From: Limiplasma sp964416065
GTDB taxonomy: Bacteria > Bacillota > Clostridia > Christensenellales > Aristaeellaceae
Assembly (NCBI GenBank): GCA_964416065.1
Contig: CAYQCL010000046.1
Coordinates: 1-15,502, forward strand
DNA length: 15,502 nt
Reading direction: 5' to 3'
This document shows, in pieces, positions 1 to 6,577 of the stretch. The position numbers were made by a program, and so were the translations under genes. How positions within the stretch are numbered: position 1 is the stretch's first letter; every line of letters begins with the position of its first letter. Under the pieces are notes generated by a model. It did no database searches and had not been told where the DNA came from. It was given only the letters and a program-made list of their open reading frames with translations.

Positions 1-92
1 ACCAATCTTTGCTGTAAAAAATTTATAATTTGTGTCCAGTTTTTGTTGACTAGTGGATGATTTCTTGCGTTTATCTTTTTCTGAGGTTCAGG
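1..92. other. Non-coding edge region, no gene recognised
   Basis: AT-rich stretch downstream of the small minus-strand gene that ends at 93. I see no open frame of useful length on either strand. The segment GTGTCCAGTTTTTGTTGACT (32-51) has a look I loosely associate with the ends of some insertion sequences, but no transposase or matching inverted repeat lies in the window, so this is only an impression. Confidence 0.3.
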
Positions 93-242
93 TCAATATC
101 GCACCTGCATCCAAATGGTTACCTCCCCATAGAACGGGAAAATCGCCTGCTGCGTCTCAGTTTTCGCGTTCATGGAAAAAGAACAGCATAGGGCAATCAC
201 CAGCGCCGTCAAGCATGTGAATTTCAATCCGTATTGTTTCAT
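93..242 (-). CDS. Small exported peptide (49 aa), divergent from XRE regulator
   Basis: A 49-codon frame that standard minimum-length ORF cut-offs miss. It starts at ATG (240-242, read on the minus strand) 7 nt after a strong purine-rich ribosome binding site, AAGGGGG (250-256). The protein begins with a lysine-containing n-region (MKQYGLK) and a hydrophobic core (LTALVIALCCSF, residues 11-22), then a polar stretch (SMNAKTETQQ). This is a classical Sec signal peptide layout, with possible signal peptidase I cleavage after Ala26. The mature part would be only about 23 residues, ending in GEVTIWMQVRY. No lipobox is convincing, because the Cys pair follows a Leu. Its promoter lies inside the tandem operator-like repeat shared with the divergent XRE gene, so joint control by that regulator is likely. 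It could be a genuine short secreted peptide or the stump of a longer exported protein; reading past the stop in any frame soon hits further stops. The family is not recognised. Confidence 0.55.
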   Translation of the reverse strand: MKQYGLKFTCLTALVIALCCSFSMNAKTETQQAIFPFYGEVTIWMQVRY

Positions 243-268
243 TCCCAATCCCCCTTCTTTCCCCTGAT

Positions 269-306
269 GGACTATATATAGTCCACAAGTCTATATATAG
301 TCCACA
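269..306. repeat. Tandem operator-like repeat between divergent genes
   Basis: The 16-mer CTATATATAGTCCACA occurs twice, at 272-287 and 291-306, with a 19-bp period (nearly two helical turns). The first copy sits in a perfect 16-bp palindrome, GGACTATATATAGTCC (269-284); the second has a 10-bp palindromic core, CTATATATAG (291-300). The repeats overlap the -35 elements of both the leftward promoter (299-304) and the rightward promoter (301-306), and the leftward -10 (275-280). This is the geometry expected of an operator pair through which the XRE protein at 356-598 would repress both itself and the peptide gene. Which protein binds is inferred. Confidence 0.7.
275..304 (-). promoter_or_regulatory. 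Predicted promoter of the small exported peptide gene
   Basis: On the minus strand, TGGACT (-35, 299-304; 4 of 6 consensus) is separated by 18 nt from TATATA (-10, 275-280). Transcription would start near 267, about 25 nt before the start codon at 242. Both boxes lie inside the tandem repeat, so any protein bound there would block it. The palindromic AT core makes the exact -10 register uncertain. Confidence 0.4.
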
Positions 307-330
307 TCGAATGAGTGTTTCTGATATGAT
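301..330 (+). promoter_or_regulatory. Predicted promoter of the XRE regulator gene
   Basis: TCCACA (-35, 301-306; 4 of 6 consensus) and TATGAT (-10, 325-330; 5 of 6) are spaced by 18 nt. The -35 coincides with the end of the second repeat copy, which fits autorepression. Confidence 0.45.
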
Positions 331-355
331 AAAAAATAGATAGGACGGTGCGGAC

Positions 356-598
356 ATGATTACGCGTGAATGTGTGATTCATCGTATTTATGAGCTCTGC
401 GACGAACATAGATGGACGATCAACGCATTGGCACGGAACGCTGGGGTTTCTCCGACAACCATTAAGAACATTCTGAATGGCGCCAGTCAGAACCCTGAAA
501 TTATTACAATCAAATTGCTTTGTGATGGATTCGGTATCACCCTTTCAGATTTTTTCAGCACGCAGTATTTCCGTGAGTTGGATCAGGAGCTAATATAA
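356..598 (+). CDS. XRE-family (Cro/C1-type) transcriptional regulator, 80 aa
   Basis: A single-domain DNA-binding protein. The helix-turn-helix is clear: helix 2 about residues 21-29 (TINALARNA), turn with Gly30, recognition helix about residues 32-41 (SPTTIKNILN), then the family hallmark LCDGFGITLSDFF (residues 55-67). The length and the ending (FRELDQELI) match the compact one-domain regulators common in Clostridia. There is no TPR or peptidase domain, so nothing suggests direct sensing of a peptide. A weak ribosome binding site, TAGGA (341-345), lies 10 nt before the ATG. It is divergent from the small exported peptide gene, and the tandem repeat at 269-306 is its probable operator. Downstream, its stop codon is followed in the same frame by a GNAT reading frame lacking its normal N-terminus, which suggests a deletion joined the two. 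Confidence 0.9.
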   Translation: MITRECVIHRIYELCDEHRWTINALARNAGVSPTTIKNILNGASQNPEIITIKLLCDGFGITLSDFFSTQYFRELDQELI

Positions 599-643
599 TA
601 TGGGCTGATTGAGGGAGAGGCCGGTTTTAAAGAATATCTGAAG

Positions 644-1012
644 ATGCAGAATTACACCGACGATCTGGCGCATTTGGAGAGCAAGTATGGGCCGCCGGAT
701 GGGCGTCTGTATCTGGCATACTGTGATAACGAGCCGACGGGCTGCGTTGGACTGAAAAGGCTTGGTGAGGAAAGCTGCGAAATGAAATGCCTCTATGTCA
801 GGCCGAAATTTCGAGAAAAACGCATCGGAAGCGCTCTTGTTCAAAGGATTACCAGCGACGCGAGGGAGATTGGCTACCGGCACATGCTTTTGGACACGCT
901 TCCCTTTTTGCAAAGCGCGATTCGATTATACCGGAAGCTGGGCTTTTATGAGATCGAAAGCTATAACGATAATCCCATCGATTCCTCGGTCTACATGAAG
1001 ATGGATCTGTAA
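644..1012 (+). CDS. GNAT-family N-acetyltransferase, N-terminally truncated, possibly a pseudogene
   Basis: An acetyl-CoA-dependent acetyltransferase of unknown substrate. From 644 the frame gives 122 residues covering most of the GNAT core: the GRLYLAY and PTGCVGL strands, CEMKCLYVRP (strand 4), the acetyl-CoA pyrophosphate loop KRIGSAL, and the C-terminal RLYRKLGFYEIE segment typical of the family. The homologous reading frame continues upstream of 644 (GLIEGEAGFKEYLK, encoded at 602-643) back to the TAA of the XRE gene at 596-598 with no ATG, GTG or TTG start. The first strand and helix expected in complete relatives, roughly 20-25 residues, are therefore missing. The purine-rich AGGGAGAGG (612-620) is 23 nt from the ATG, too far for a normal site. 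The most likely history is a deletion that removed the original start. Expression, if any, would depend on the ATG at 644. Fold assignment is secure; functionality is doubtful. Confidence 0.75.
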   Translation: MQNYTDDLAHLESKYGPPDGRLYLAYCDNEPTGCVGLKRLGEESCEMKCLYVRPKFREKRIGSALVQRITSDAREIGYRHMLLDTLPFLQSAIRLYRKLGFYEIESYNDNPIDSSVYMKMDL

Positions 1013-1040
1013 ACGTCGATTGAGAAAGGAGCAGAGAACG

Positions 1041-1537
1041 TTGTCCATTCGAATCATACCGGCGCTGCCCGAGCACGCGGAGGGGACCGGCTATGTGCAT
1101 TACACGGCTTGGGAGAAAACCTATCGAGACCTTATGCCGGACGGCTTCCTGGACGGACGTTCCCTGGAAAAATGCGTCGCGCTTTCCAAGGATTATCCGA
1201 ATGCGCGGTTGGTTATGCTAGATGGAGAAAGGGTCGTGGGCTTCGCGTGCTATTATGATCAGGCGCGTGATTTTACAGGCAGGACGAACGAGGCATCCGA
1301 GATCGCCGCGCTTTATCTGCTCAGGAGCTATCAGGGCCGCAGATATGGAAGGACGCTGATGGAAAAATGACTGGGCCTGCTGCCCCTTCGGTGAGTGATT
1401 CTGTATGTGCTTCAGGGCAATGAAGGGGCGGCTTTTATCGACATATGGGCTTTTGCGAAACCGGAAAAACGCTCAGACAGGAGACCGGCTTCGGAGAAAT
1501 ATGCGAGCTGGAAATGATGCTGGAGAGAAGCGCGTGA
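1041..1537 (+). pseudogene. Second GNAT-family acetyltransferase, inactivated by stops and a frameshift
   Basis: Starts best at TTG (1041), 9 nt after a good ribosome binding site, AAAGGAG (1025-1031); the ATG at 1020 precedes that site. The N-terminal half reads SIRIIPALPEHAEG...YTAWEKTYRDLMPDGFL, a typical GNAT opening, through the acetyl-CoA loop QGRRYGRTLMEK. An in-frame TGA (1368-1370) then interrupts it. The same frame resumes as LGLLPLR, hits a second TGA (1392-1394), resumes as VILYVLQGNEGAAF, and then needs one extra base in the T-run at 1433-1436. With it, the frame gives FYRHMGFCETGKTLRQETGF and ends ELEMMLERSA at the TGA 1535-1537. All segments match consecutive parts of a GNAT fold, so this is one decayed gene. 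A truncated 109-residue product lacking the last strands could still be made but should be inactive. TGA recoding is unlikely because TGA ends intact genes here. Confidence 0.88.
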
Positions 1538-1585
1538 AGGCTCAGGCAAACGGCAAAATAAGAAGGAAAACGGAGGCGGATGAAG

Positions 1586-2563
1586 ATGTGTACAAGCCTT
1601 GCGATGAAGACGCGCGATTTTTATTTTGGACGCAATCTGGATCTGGAATATGATTTTGGTCAGCGGATGGTGATCACACCACGGAAGCTTCCGGTCGTTT
1701 TTCGCAGGGCGGGGGAAATGAAGAGCCATTATGCGATGATTGGAATGGCGAGCGTTGTGGACGGCTACCCGTTGTACGCGGAAGCGGTAAACGAGAAGGG
1801 GCTTGGCATCGCTGGACTCAATTTTCAGGGCAGCGCCTATTATTCGCCTCAGGAGGCAGAGGGAAAAGCGAATGTGTCGCCCTTTGAACTGGTGCTGTGG
1901 GTGCTGGGACAATGCGCCACCGTCGCGCAGGTTAAGGAATTGCTTGAGAAAACCCATCTGATCGCGCTTCCATTCAGCGGGGATATACCGCTCGCGACGC
2001 TACATTGGCATATCGCGGATCAGGAAGGCTCGATAGTCCTTGAGAGCACGCGCGAGGGAATGAAGGTCTATGATAATCCCGTTGGGGTGCTGACAAATAA
2101 TCCGACATTTGACTTCCAGATGATGAACCTCAATCAATATCTCAGTCTTACTCCGACGAAGCCCGAAAACCGATTTTCCCAGAAAATCGGACTTGCACCC
2201 TTTGGAACGGGAATGGGTGGACTGGGACTGCCCGGCGATTTCTCGCCGGTTTCCCGCTTTGTGAAAATCGCGTTTTTGAAGCTGAATTCACAATGTGACG
2301 GAGATGAGGCAAGCGCCGTTTCACAGTTTTTTCACCTTTTAGACGCGGTCGCGATGCCCAAAGGAAGCGTTGTCCTTGACGACGGAAAATGCGAGACGAC
2401 CCGATATTCCTGCTGTGTCAATGCAAGCAGGGGGATTTTCTATTATAAAACCTATGGCAACAGCCAGCTTACCGCCGTGGACATGTACAGAGAGAACCTC
2501 GACGGTACGGAATTGAGCCTTTTTCCGTTGGCGTTGAAGCAGCAAATCGCTTGGATAAATTAA
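1586..2563 (+). CDS. bsh: Choloylglycine hydrolase family enzyme, probable bile salt hydrolase (325 aa)
   Basis: An Ntn-hydrolase that cleaves the amide bond of glycine- or taurine-conjugated bile acids; the family also includes penicillin V acylases. The start is the second ATG (1586), 9 nt after GGAGG (1572-1576); the ATG at 1580 is only 3 nt from it. This choice makes the protein begin MCTS, placing the nucleophile Cys at position 2, where it becomes the N-terminal residue after Met removal. The other catalytic residues of the Clostridium perfringens enzyme are present: Arg16 and Asp19 (GRNLDLEY), Asn79 (AGLNF), Asn171 (LTNNPTF) and Arg224 (PVSRF). Asn79 at the position equivalent to Asn82 favours bile salt over penicillin V activity. 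Length is normal and there is no signal peptide, so it is cytoplasmic. It follows the GNAT pseudogene by 48 nt with no clear promoter between, so read-through from upstream is possible. Substrate preference is inferred. Confidence 0.93.
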   Translation: MCTSLAMKTRDFYFGRNLDLEYDFGQRMVITPRKLPVVFRRAGEMKSHYAMIGMASVVDGYPLYAEAVNEKGLGIAGLNFQGSAYYSPQEAEGKANVSPFELVLWVLGQCATVAQVKELLEKTHLIALPFSGDIPLATLHWHIADQEGSIVLESTREGMKVYDNPVGVLTNNPTFDFQMMNLNQYLSLTPTKPENRFSQKIGLAPFGTGMGGLGLPGDFSPVSRFVKIAFLKLNSQCDGDEASAVSQFFHLLDAVAMPKGSVVLDDGKCETTRYSCCVNASRGIFYYKTYGNSQLTAVDMYRENLDGTELSLFPLALKQQIAWIN

Positions 2564-2598
2564 AAAATGGGGGTCGGCGTGCTTTTGCGTCGGCCCCT
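2562..2598 (-). terminator. Probable terminator of the SH3/peptidoglycan-binding gene
   Basis: On the minus strand a GGGG (2594-2597) to CCCCC (2569-2573) arm pair encloses an imperfect GC-rich stem, followed by a six-T run (plus 2562-2567). The stem has mismatches, so strength is uncertain. The T-run overlaps the stop codon of the convergent bile salt hydrolase gene; no U-tract exists for that gene on the plus strand. Confidence 0.45.
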
Positions 2599-2609
2599 CA
2601 GATATGCTG

Positions 2610-3899
2610 TCACCAGGTCGCCTTGCTGGCGGTCGTCACGGCGCTCTGGTGATCCGGATCGACCTTTTTGCTGCCGTGGGTCATGCTGTTTTTGAAATGA
2701 ATACAGAAATGGCCGTCGAAGCTATTGGAGGAAATGGTCGTGGTGCCGTGAGGCATGCCATTCATGGAGGCGGCGTATACATGACCGTTGTAAAGGACGA
2801 GGATTGGACGGCGCGTCCAACTCCAGGAACCTCCGTAAATGCTTTTCATAGTGGCCGCGTCATTGGCGGTACGTGGCTCCGCGTCCAGATGGTTCGCGCC
2901 TGACCAGCGCACAGCTTCAAAGGTCTTGCCGGTTTTGACGTCCTTGATCGTGAAACGCGCGTTTTTGGGAATCACGCTGGTGACCTTATCGGCAAACCAG
3001 TCGAGGACCTCGGTTTTATAGGTTTTCGTGGAGGGCGTGGAGACATTGGCCACGTTGCCGAAAATCACGCGGATGGTCGCCGCGCCCGCGATCCCGTCAT
3101 CCTTCATGCCGCGCTTCTTCTGAAAGCGCTTGACAGCCGCCGAAGTGGCTTCCCCGTAAACCCCGTCGATGGATCCGGAGTAGTAACCAAGACATTCCAA
3201 CGCCTGCTGGAGCTTAACCACGTTTGTTCCGCTGTCGCCTTCCTTGCTGGTGGCAGGAGCGCTTCCGATTTCGGAAATGCTGTCGACCGTCGGATATTTG
3301 GATAAAACAGAGGTATCGCTGGGATCGGGCTGAGTCGTCAGGCTGGTCTTGCTACAGCTTCCAAAGATGCTTGTGACGGTCGCGGTTCCGGCATAGCCGT
3401 CCGCCTCAAGCCCATGATCGTTCTGATACGCCTTTACCGCCGCCGCCGTTCCGCTGCCATAGACGCCGTCGATCTTGCCGTCATAATAGCCCAGAATATC
3501 CAGCGCCTGCTGAAGCTTCTCCACATCAGCGTTTTCATCTCCGACGCGCATCAGCCCTGGGGCGCTTCCCAGCGCGTTGATTCTGCTTGCCGTGCTTTCA
3601 GAGGAAGAGCTTGATTTGCTCACATATTTTTTCATCATATAGCCGGTATAAATGCCGTAGCGCACCTTGTACCAATCTCCGGAGGTGGAAAGAATGGTTA
3701 CCTTCTCCCCCTGCGGTACGGTTTGAAGCGCGCGGGAGGATTGATCATCCGTTGAGCGGAGGACGACCTTGGAGGTCGTAACGCCGCTGCTTTCGGCATA
3801 CGCGGCAGGGACAAACGAAAGAAAAAGCAGAGAAAAAGCGAGCATGAGGCAAAAGACGGCCTGCAATGCGCTGGATTTTTGAAAGCGCTTCATAGTCAT
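2610..3899 (-). CDS. Exported SH3 / double peptidoglycan-binding protein with conserved C-terminal domain (429 aa)
   Basis: A secreted, cell-wall-associated protein. The start is ATG at 3899, 5 nt after AAGGAGG; an earlier in-frame ATG at 3920 precedes that site. Domains in order: Sec signal peptide with hydrophobic core and AYA cleavage site (residues 1-35); a bacterial SH3 domain (about 38-95, ending GDWYKVRYGIYTGYM); a Ser-rich linker; two PG_binding_1 repeats (about 118-179 and 219-281), both with the LGYYxGxIDGVYG signature and a Phe-Gly end; a linker; and a C-terminal domain (about 297-429). The last domain has a conserved look: RWSGANHLDAEP, YGGSWSWTRRP, NGHVYAASMNGMPHG, and a block with His397, Cys399, His401, His408 and His417. 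I have seen this C-terminal arrangement in secreted clostridial proteins but know no established activity for it; the His/Cys/Asp set suggests an enzyme or metal site. It has its own promoter at 3955-3983 and is divergent from the 794-residue gene. Confidence 0.88.
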   Translation of the reverse strand: MTMKRFQKSSALQAVFCLMLAFSLLFLSFVPAAYAESSGVTTSKVVLRSTDDQSSRALQTVPQGEKVTILSTSGDWYKVRYGIYTGYMMKKYVSKSSSSSESTASRINALGSAPGLMRVGDENADVEKLQQALDILGYYDGKIDGVYGSGTAAAVKAYQNDHGLEADGYAGTATVTSIFGSCSKTSLTTQPDPSDTSVLSKYPTVDSISEIGSAPATSKEGDSGTNVVKLQQALECLGYYSGSIDGVYGEATSAAVKRFQKKRGMKDDGIAGAATIRVIFGNVANVSTPSTKTYKTEVLDWFADKVTSVIPKNARFTIKDVKTGKTFEAVRWSGANHLDAEPRTANDAATMKSIYGGSWSWTRRPILVLYNGHVYAASMNGMPHGTTTISSNSFDGHFCIHFKNSMTHGSKKVDPDHQSAVTTASKATW

Positions 3900-3954
3900 A
3901 CGTACCTCCTTGGAGCACACACATCACAAGATGCGTTGGATTCAATACAAGCAT

Positions 3955-3983
3955 AATATATTACGAAATAATTAAAAAGTCAA
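3955..3983 (-). promoter_or_regulatory. Predicted promoter of the SH3/peptidoglycan-binding gene
   Basis: On the minus strand TTGACT (-35, 3978-3983; 5 of 6) and TATATT (-10, 3955-3960; 5 of 6) are separated by exactly 17 nt, in an AT-rich intergenic region. The leader before the ATG at 3899 would be about 50 nt. Confidence 0.7.
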
Positions 3984-4066
3984 TTCAAAATTATTAACTG
4001 TTACATAATCGCCGCAAGCCCAGATTCAGGGATTTTGATATCTTTTCAGCAAAATTGGGGAAACTA

Positions 4067-4095
4067 TTGACGAAAACGGAAATGAAGATTAAACT
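4067..4095 (+). promoter_or_regulatory. Predicted promoter of the 794-residue gene
   Basis: TTGACG (-35, 4067-4072; 5 of 6) and TAAACT (-10, 4090-4095; 4 of 6) have a 17-nt spacer. The leader would be about 65 nt and contains a short direct repeat, TGTTCAT (4103-4118), of unknown meaning. The remaining divergent gap (3984-4066) shows nothing else I can support. Confidence 0.5.
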
Positions 4096-4167
4096 GTGTA
4101 GGTGTTCATTGTTCATTCATAATTTCTTTATGGACACGCTCAATTCTGGTTAAGGGGTTCATTTTGT

Positions 4168-6552
4168 ATGAAGGAAATCAACGGTACCATAACGCTGGCC
4201 TATGTGGAGGAGGACAATCGTCAGCGCGTCATCTTCCGCGTCGTTCCGCTCTGTACCCGTGAAGGGTGCGTTTTTCACGGTGGCGCGGAGGAATTTCCGG
4301 ACGAGGGAAGCCTTCGAGTCGTTCCGGATAAGCGGGAACAAAGCACATTCAAGGAAAGGATGCGTGCCATAGGCAATCTGTGCGCCATTCAGCTTCTAAG
4401 CGAGGGCAAGGAACTGATGAAGGTTCGCCAGAATCGCAACTACGCGCCGGAGCAGGGGGAAAGGAATCAGCTGGCGATTTATTCGGACGTGATCTGTGAA
4501 TTCACCGAGGAGGGCTGCTTTGAGGTCGTAGAGCAGGGGGCGGATACCTCTGCCGTCTTGACAAACAGGGTGTTGGTTCACAAAAATAAAATGTTGTATG
4601 GTCCCATCGAAAAGGAAAACGCGACGACGATCGACGGGCTCAAGCCTTTTGGAAACGATCGTTTTTTGTTGCATACGGTTGAAACGCCGGCATTGGGCAG
4701 GCATTTGATTTACTGGGATCCGGAGGCAACGCTCAATTGGCGGCAGCGCCGCAACAGCCTGCGCCGCAGGGAGCATGGCGTCTCGGACGAGGCGGGCGAG
4801 AGCGTAGCCGTAAAGCCGGAGAACGTAAAGACAGCGGAAGAGAAGACGCAGAAGGAGCGCAAGGTGGATCCGGTTACGCGCCGTGCGGAGCGTGCCGAGG
4901 AGATTTTGCGCATGGAGGAACAGAAGGAAAAAAAGGCGGAAAAGGCTGAGACGGCTTCCGCAACATCCCCCGCCGCACAGGGCGCCGCGAAGGAGGCGGA
5001 GACGCCGCTGCCGATTGGGGCCAAGCTGGACATTCTTGACAACGCTCTTCCTTTTGAACAGCAGATTTCCCGGCTCGCTCAGCCGCTGAGCGAGGGAGCG
5101 AACCGTCTGACGGATGACGTGCCGGTGGCCGAGGAGGAAGCGCCGCAGACGGTCGCGCATTTTTCGGGCACTCCGCTGAACAAGGTTGGAGGCAAGATCA
5201 CCCGCACGAAGAACAAGCCTGACAGCATGCATCATGTGGTGGAGCAGCAGATTCGTCGCCAACGCGATGAGGTGATGGGGACGGAAATGGGCAGCGGCAC
5301 CTACGCGCTGATCGAGAATCCCATCGAAACACTTCGGGATTGCGTGGAATATATCTGGCAAAACGCCGATATGCGGCGTCAGGCGCTTGAGGTGCTGATG
5401 GAGAATGAAACGTTTACCTCCGATGTTGCCGACGCGCTGCGCAGCGGCGGAATCAACCTGCATGCGTCCGCGGCGGCGGAAGAGCAGCTGGCCGAGATCG
5501 AGGCGGATCGTATCAGTCTTCTGATGCAGCTGGAAAACGCAAAGGCAAATGAAAAGAAATTTCGCGAGGACGCGATTGCCTCCTTGTCCCAGAAAAAGCG
5601 CGATGAGGCCGAGCGCCTGAAGCGCGAGGTCAAGCAGCTTGAGACGACGCAGAAAAAGCTTACGGAAGCCGCGAGGGTTCTGAGCGAAGGAAGCGCCGCG
5701 CAGGTGACGGACTTTCTCGCAAAGGAGATAAGCTGTCTGAGCGGCGCGGGGGAACGGCATGTGCTGCTTTCGCCGGTGCTGGGCCAGAGCTACACCCAGC
5801 AGGAGCTGTCCGAACGGCTGCGCGTCCATATGAACGACAGCGGCTTTGGCATGAACGAGGATGAGGCGACAAGCCTCCTCATCAGCTTTGCGCTGCTTGA
5901 CGCGATCTGTCTTCGTGCCCGCACGCTCCCTGACGCGCAGCTCTTTGCCAACGTGCTTTTGGAAAGCTTCGGATTGCAGAGCGTCAGCGCGACGATTTCG
6001 CAGGGCGCGTTCGTGGAAATGGTGAGCCTGCTCGCCGAAGATACGCGCCGTACGCCTACGGTAACGGTTCAGCCGCTTGGAACGGAAACCATGTCCGTAT
6101 ATGGACATAAGACCATTTTCCTCTGCGATGAAAGCATATCTCTCGCTGATACCTATCTGCCCTGCCCCATTATCAACGTACCCGGGATGCTCAGGCGCGG
6201 CTTCGGACGCTCGCAGGAATGGGAGGCGGTAGCGCCGGCGTCCCTTTCGTCCTTCGCGGCCATTCGCGCGGACGCCCAGCCCATTCTTGGGGAGGCCGAA
6301 CGGTGGTTTAACGAGCTCAAGCGCGTTCTGTCCCAAGCGGAGCTGGCCATGCCGGACGCGATAGCCGTCAGCATGCGCCGCTTCATCGAGGTCGCTTCCC
6401 GCAAGGTGCGCGGCGGCTTCTTGGCGGCCGCTGATACGGCCGCGAGCCATTGGGTAGTTCCGATGATCCTTTTGAACAAGCGCGATCCCGCCATTGTGGC
6501 GGAGGCGCTGGCGGGTTTGCCGCATACGCTGAACCTGTTGGGAATCCGGTAA
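4168..6552 (+). CDS. Large cytoplasmic coiled-coil protein of unknown function (794 aa)
   Basis: I do not recognise a family. There is no signal peptide or membrane segment, so it is probably cytoplasmic. Visible layout: an N-terminal globular part (about residues 1-195) rich in beta-type patterns, opening MKEINGTITLAYVEEDNRQR; a long Lys/Glu/Ala-rich, probably disordered or helical linker (about 196-280); a middle part (about 285-430) with an Arg/Lys-rich stretch around 341-367; a heptad-like coiled coil (about 435-510, from EEQLAEIEADRISLLMQL to KKLTEAARVL); and a C-terminal alpha-helical domain (about 515-794). No Walker A, nuclease or protease motif is evident, so a structural, scaffold or nucleic-acid-associated role is possible, but this is speculation. 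The site AAGGGG (4152-4157) lies 10 nt before the ATG. It is followed after 25 nt by the FakA-domain gene, probably in one transcript. The very long open frame on the opposite strand is a codon-composition shadow. Confidence 0.85.
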   Translation: MKEINGTITLAYVEEDNRQRVIFRVVPLCTREGCVFHGGAEEFPDEGSLRVVPDKREQSTFKERMRAIGNLCAIQLLSEGKELMKVRQNRNYAPEQGERNQLAIYSDVICEFTEEGCFEVVEQGADTSAVLTNRVLVHKNKMLYGPIEKENATTIDGLKPFGNDRFLLHTVETPALGRHLIYWDPEATLNWRQRRNSLRRREHGVSDEAGESVAVKPENVKTAEEKTQKERKVDPVTRRAERAEEILRMEEQKEKKAEKAETASATSPAAQGAAKEAETPLPIGAKLDILDNALPFEQQISRLAQPLSEGANRLTDDVPVAEEEAPQTVAHFSGTPLNKVGGKITRTKNKPDSMHHVVEQQIRRQRDEVMGTEMGSGTYALIENPIETLRDCVEYIWQNADMRRQALEVLMENETFTSDVADALRSGGINLHASAAAEEQLAEIEADRISLLMQLENAKANEKKFREDAIASLSQKKRDEAERLKREVKQLETTQKKLTEAARVLSEGSAAQVTDFLAKEISCLSGAGERHVLLSPVLGQSYTQQELSERLRVHMNDSGFGMNEDEATSLLISFALLDAICLRARTLPDAQLFANVLLESFGLQSVSATISQGAFVEMVSLLAEDTRRTPTVTVQPLGTETMSVYGHKTIFLCDESISLADTYLPCPIINVPGMLRRGFGRSQEWEAVAPASLSSFAAIRADAQPILGEAERWFNELKRVLSQAELAMPDAIAVSMRRFIEVASRKVRGGFLAAADTAASHWVVPMILLNKRDPAIVAEALAGLPHTLNLLGIR

Positions 6553-6577
6553 ATAAAACCACAAAGGAGGATTTATC

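Noticed and set aside
1368..1394. TGA recoding (selenocysteine or tryptophan) in the second GNAT
   Set aside because: TGA ends several intact genes here, the sites do not fall at Cys or Trp positions of the family, and a separate frameshift follows.
1412..1957. 181-residue minus-strand frame under the bile salt hydrolase start
   Set aside because: It lies opposite the conserved N-terminus of the hydrolase and the GNAT pseudogene and has no coding signals.
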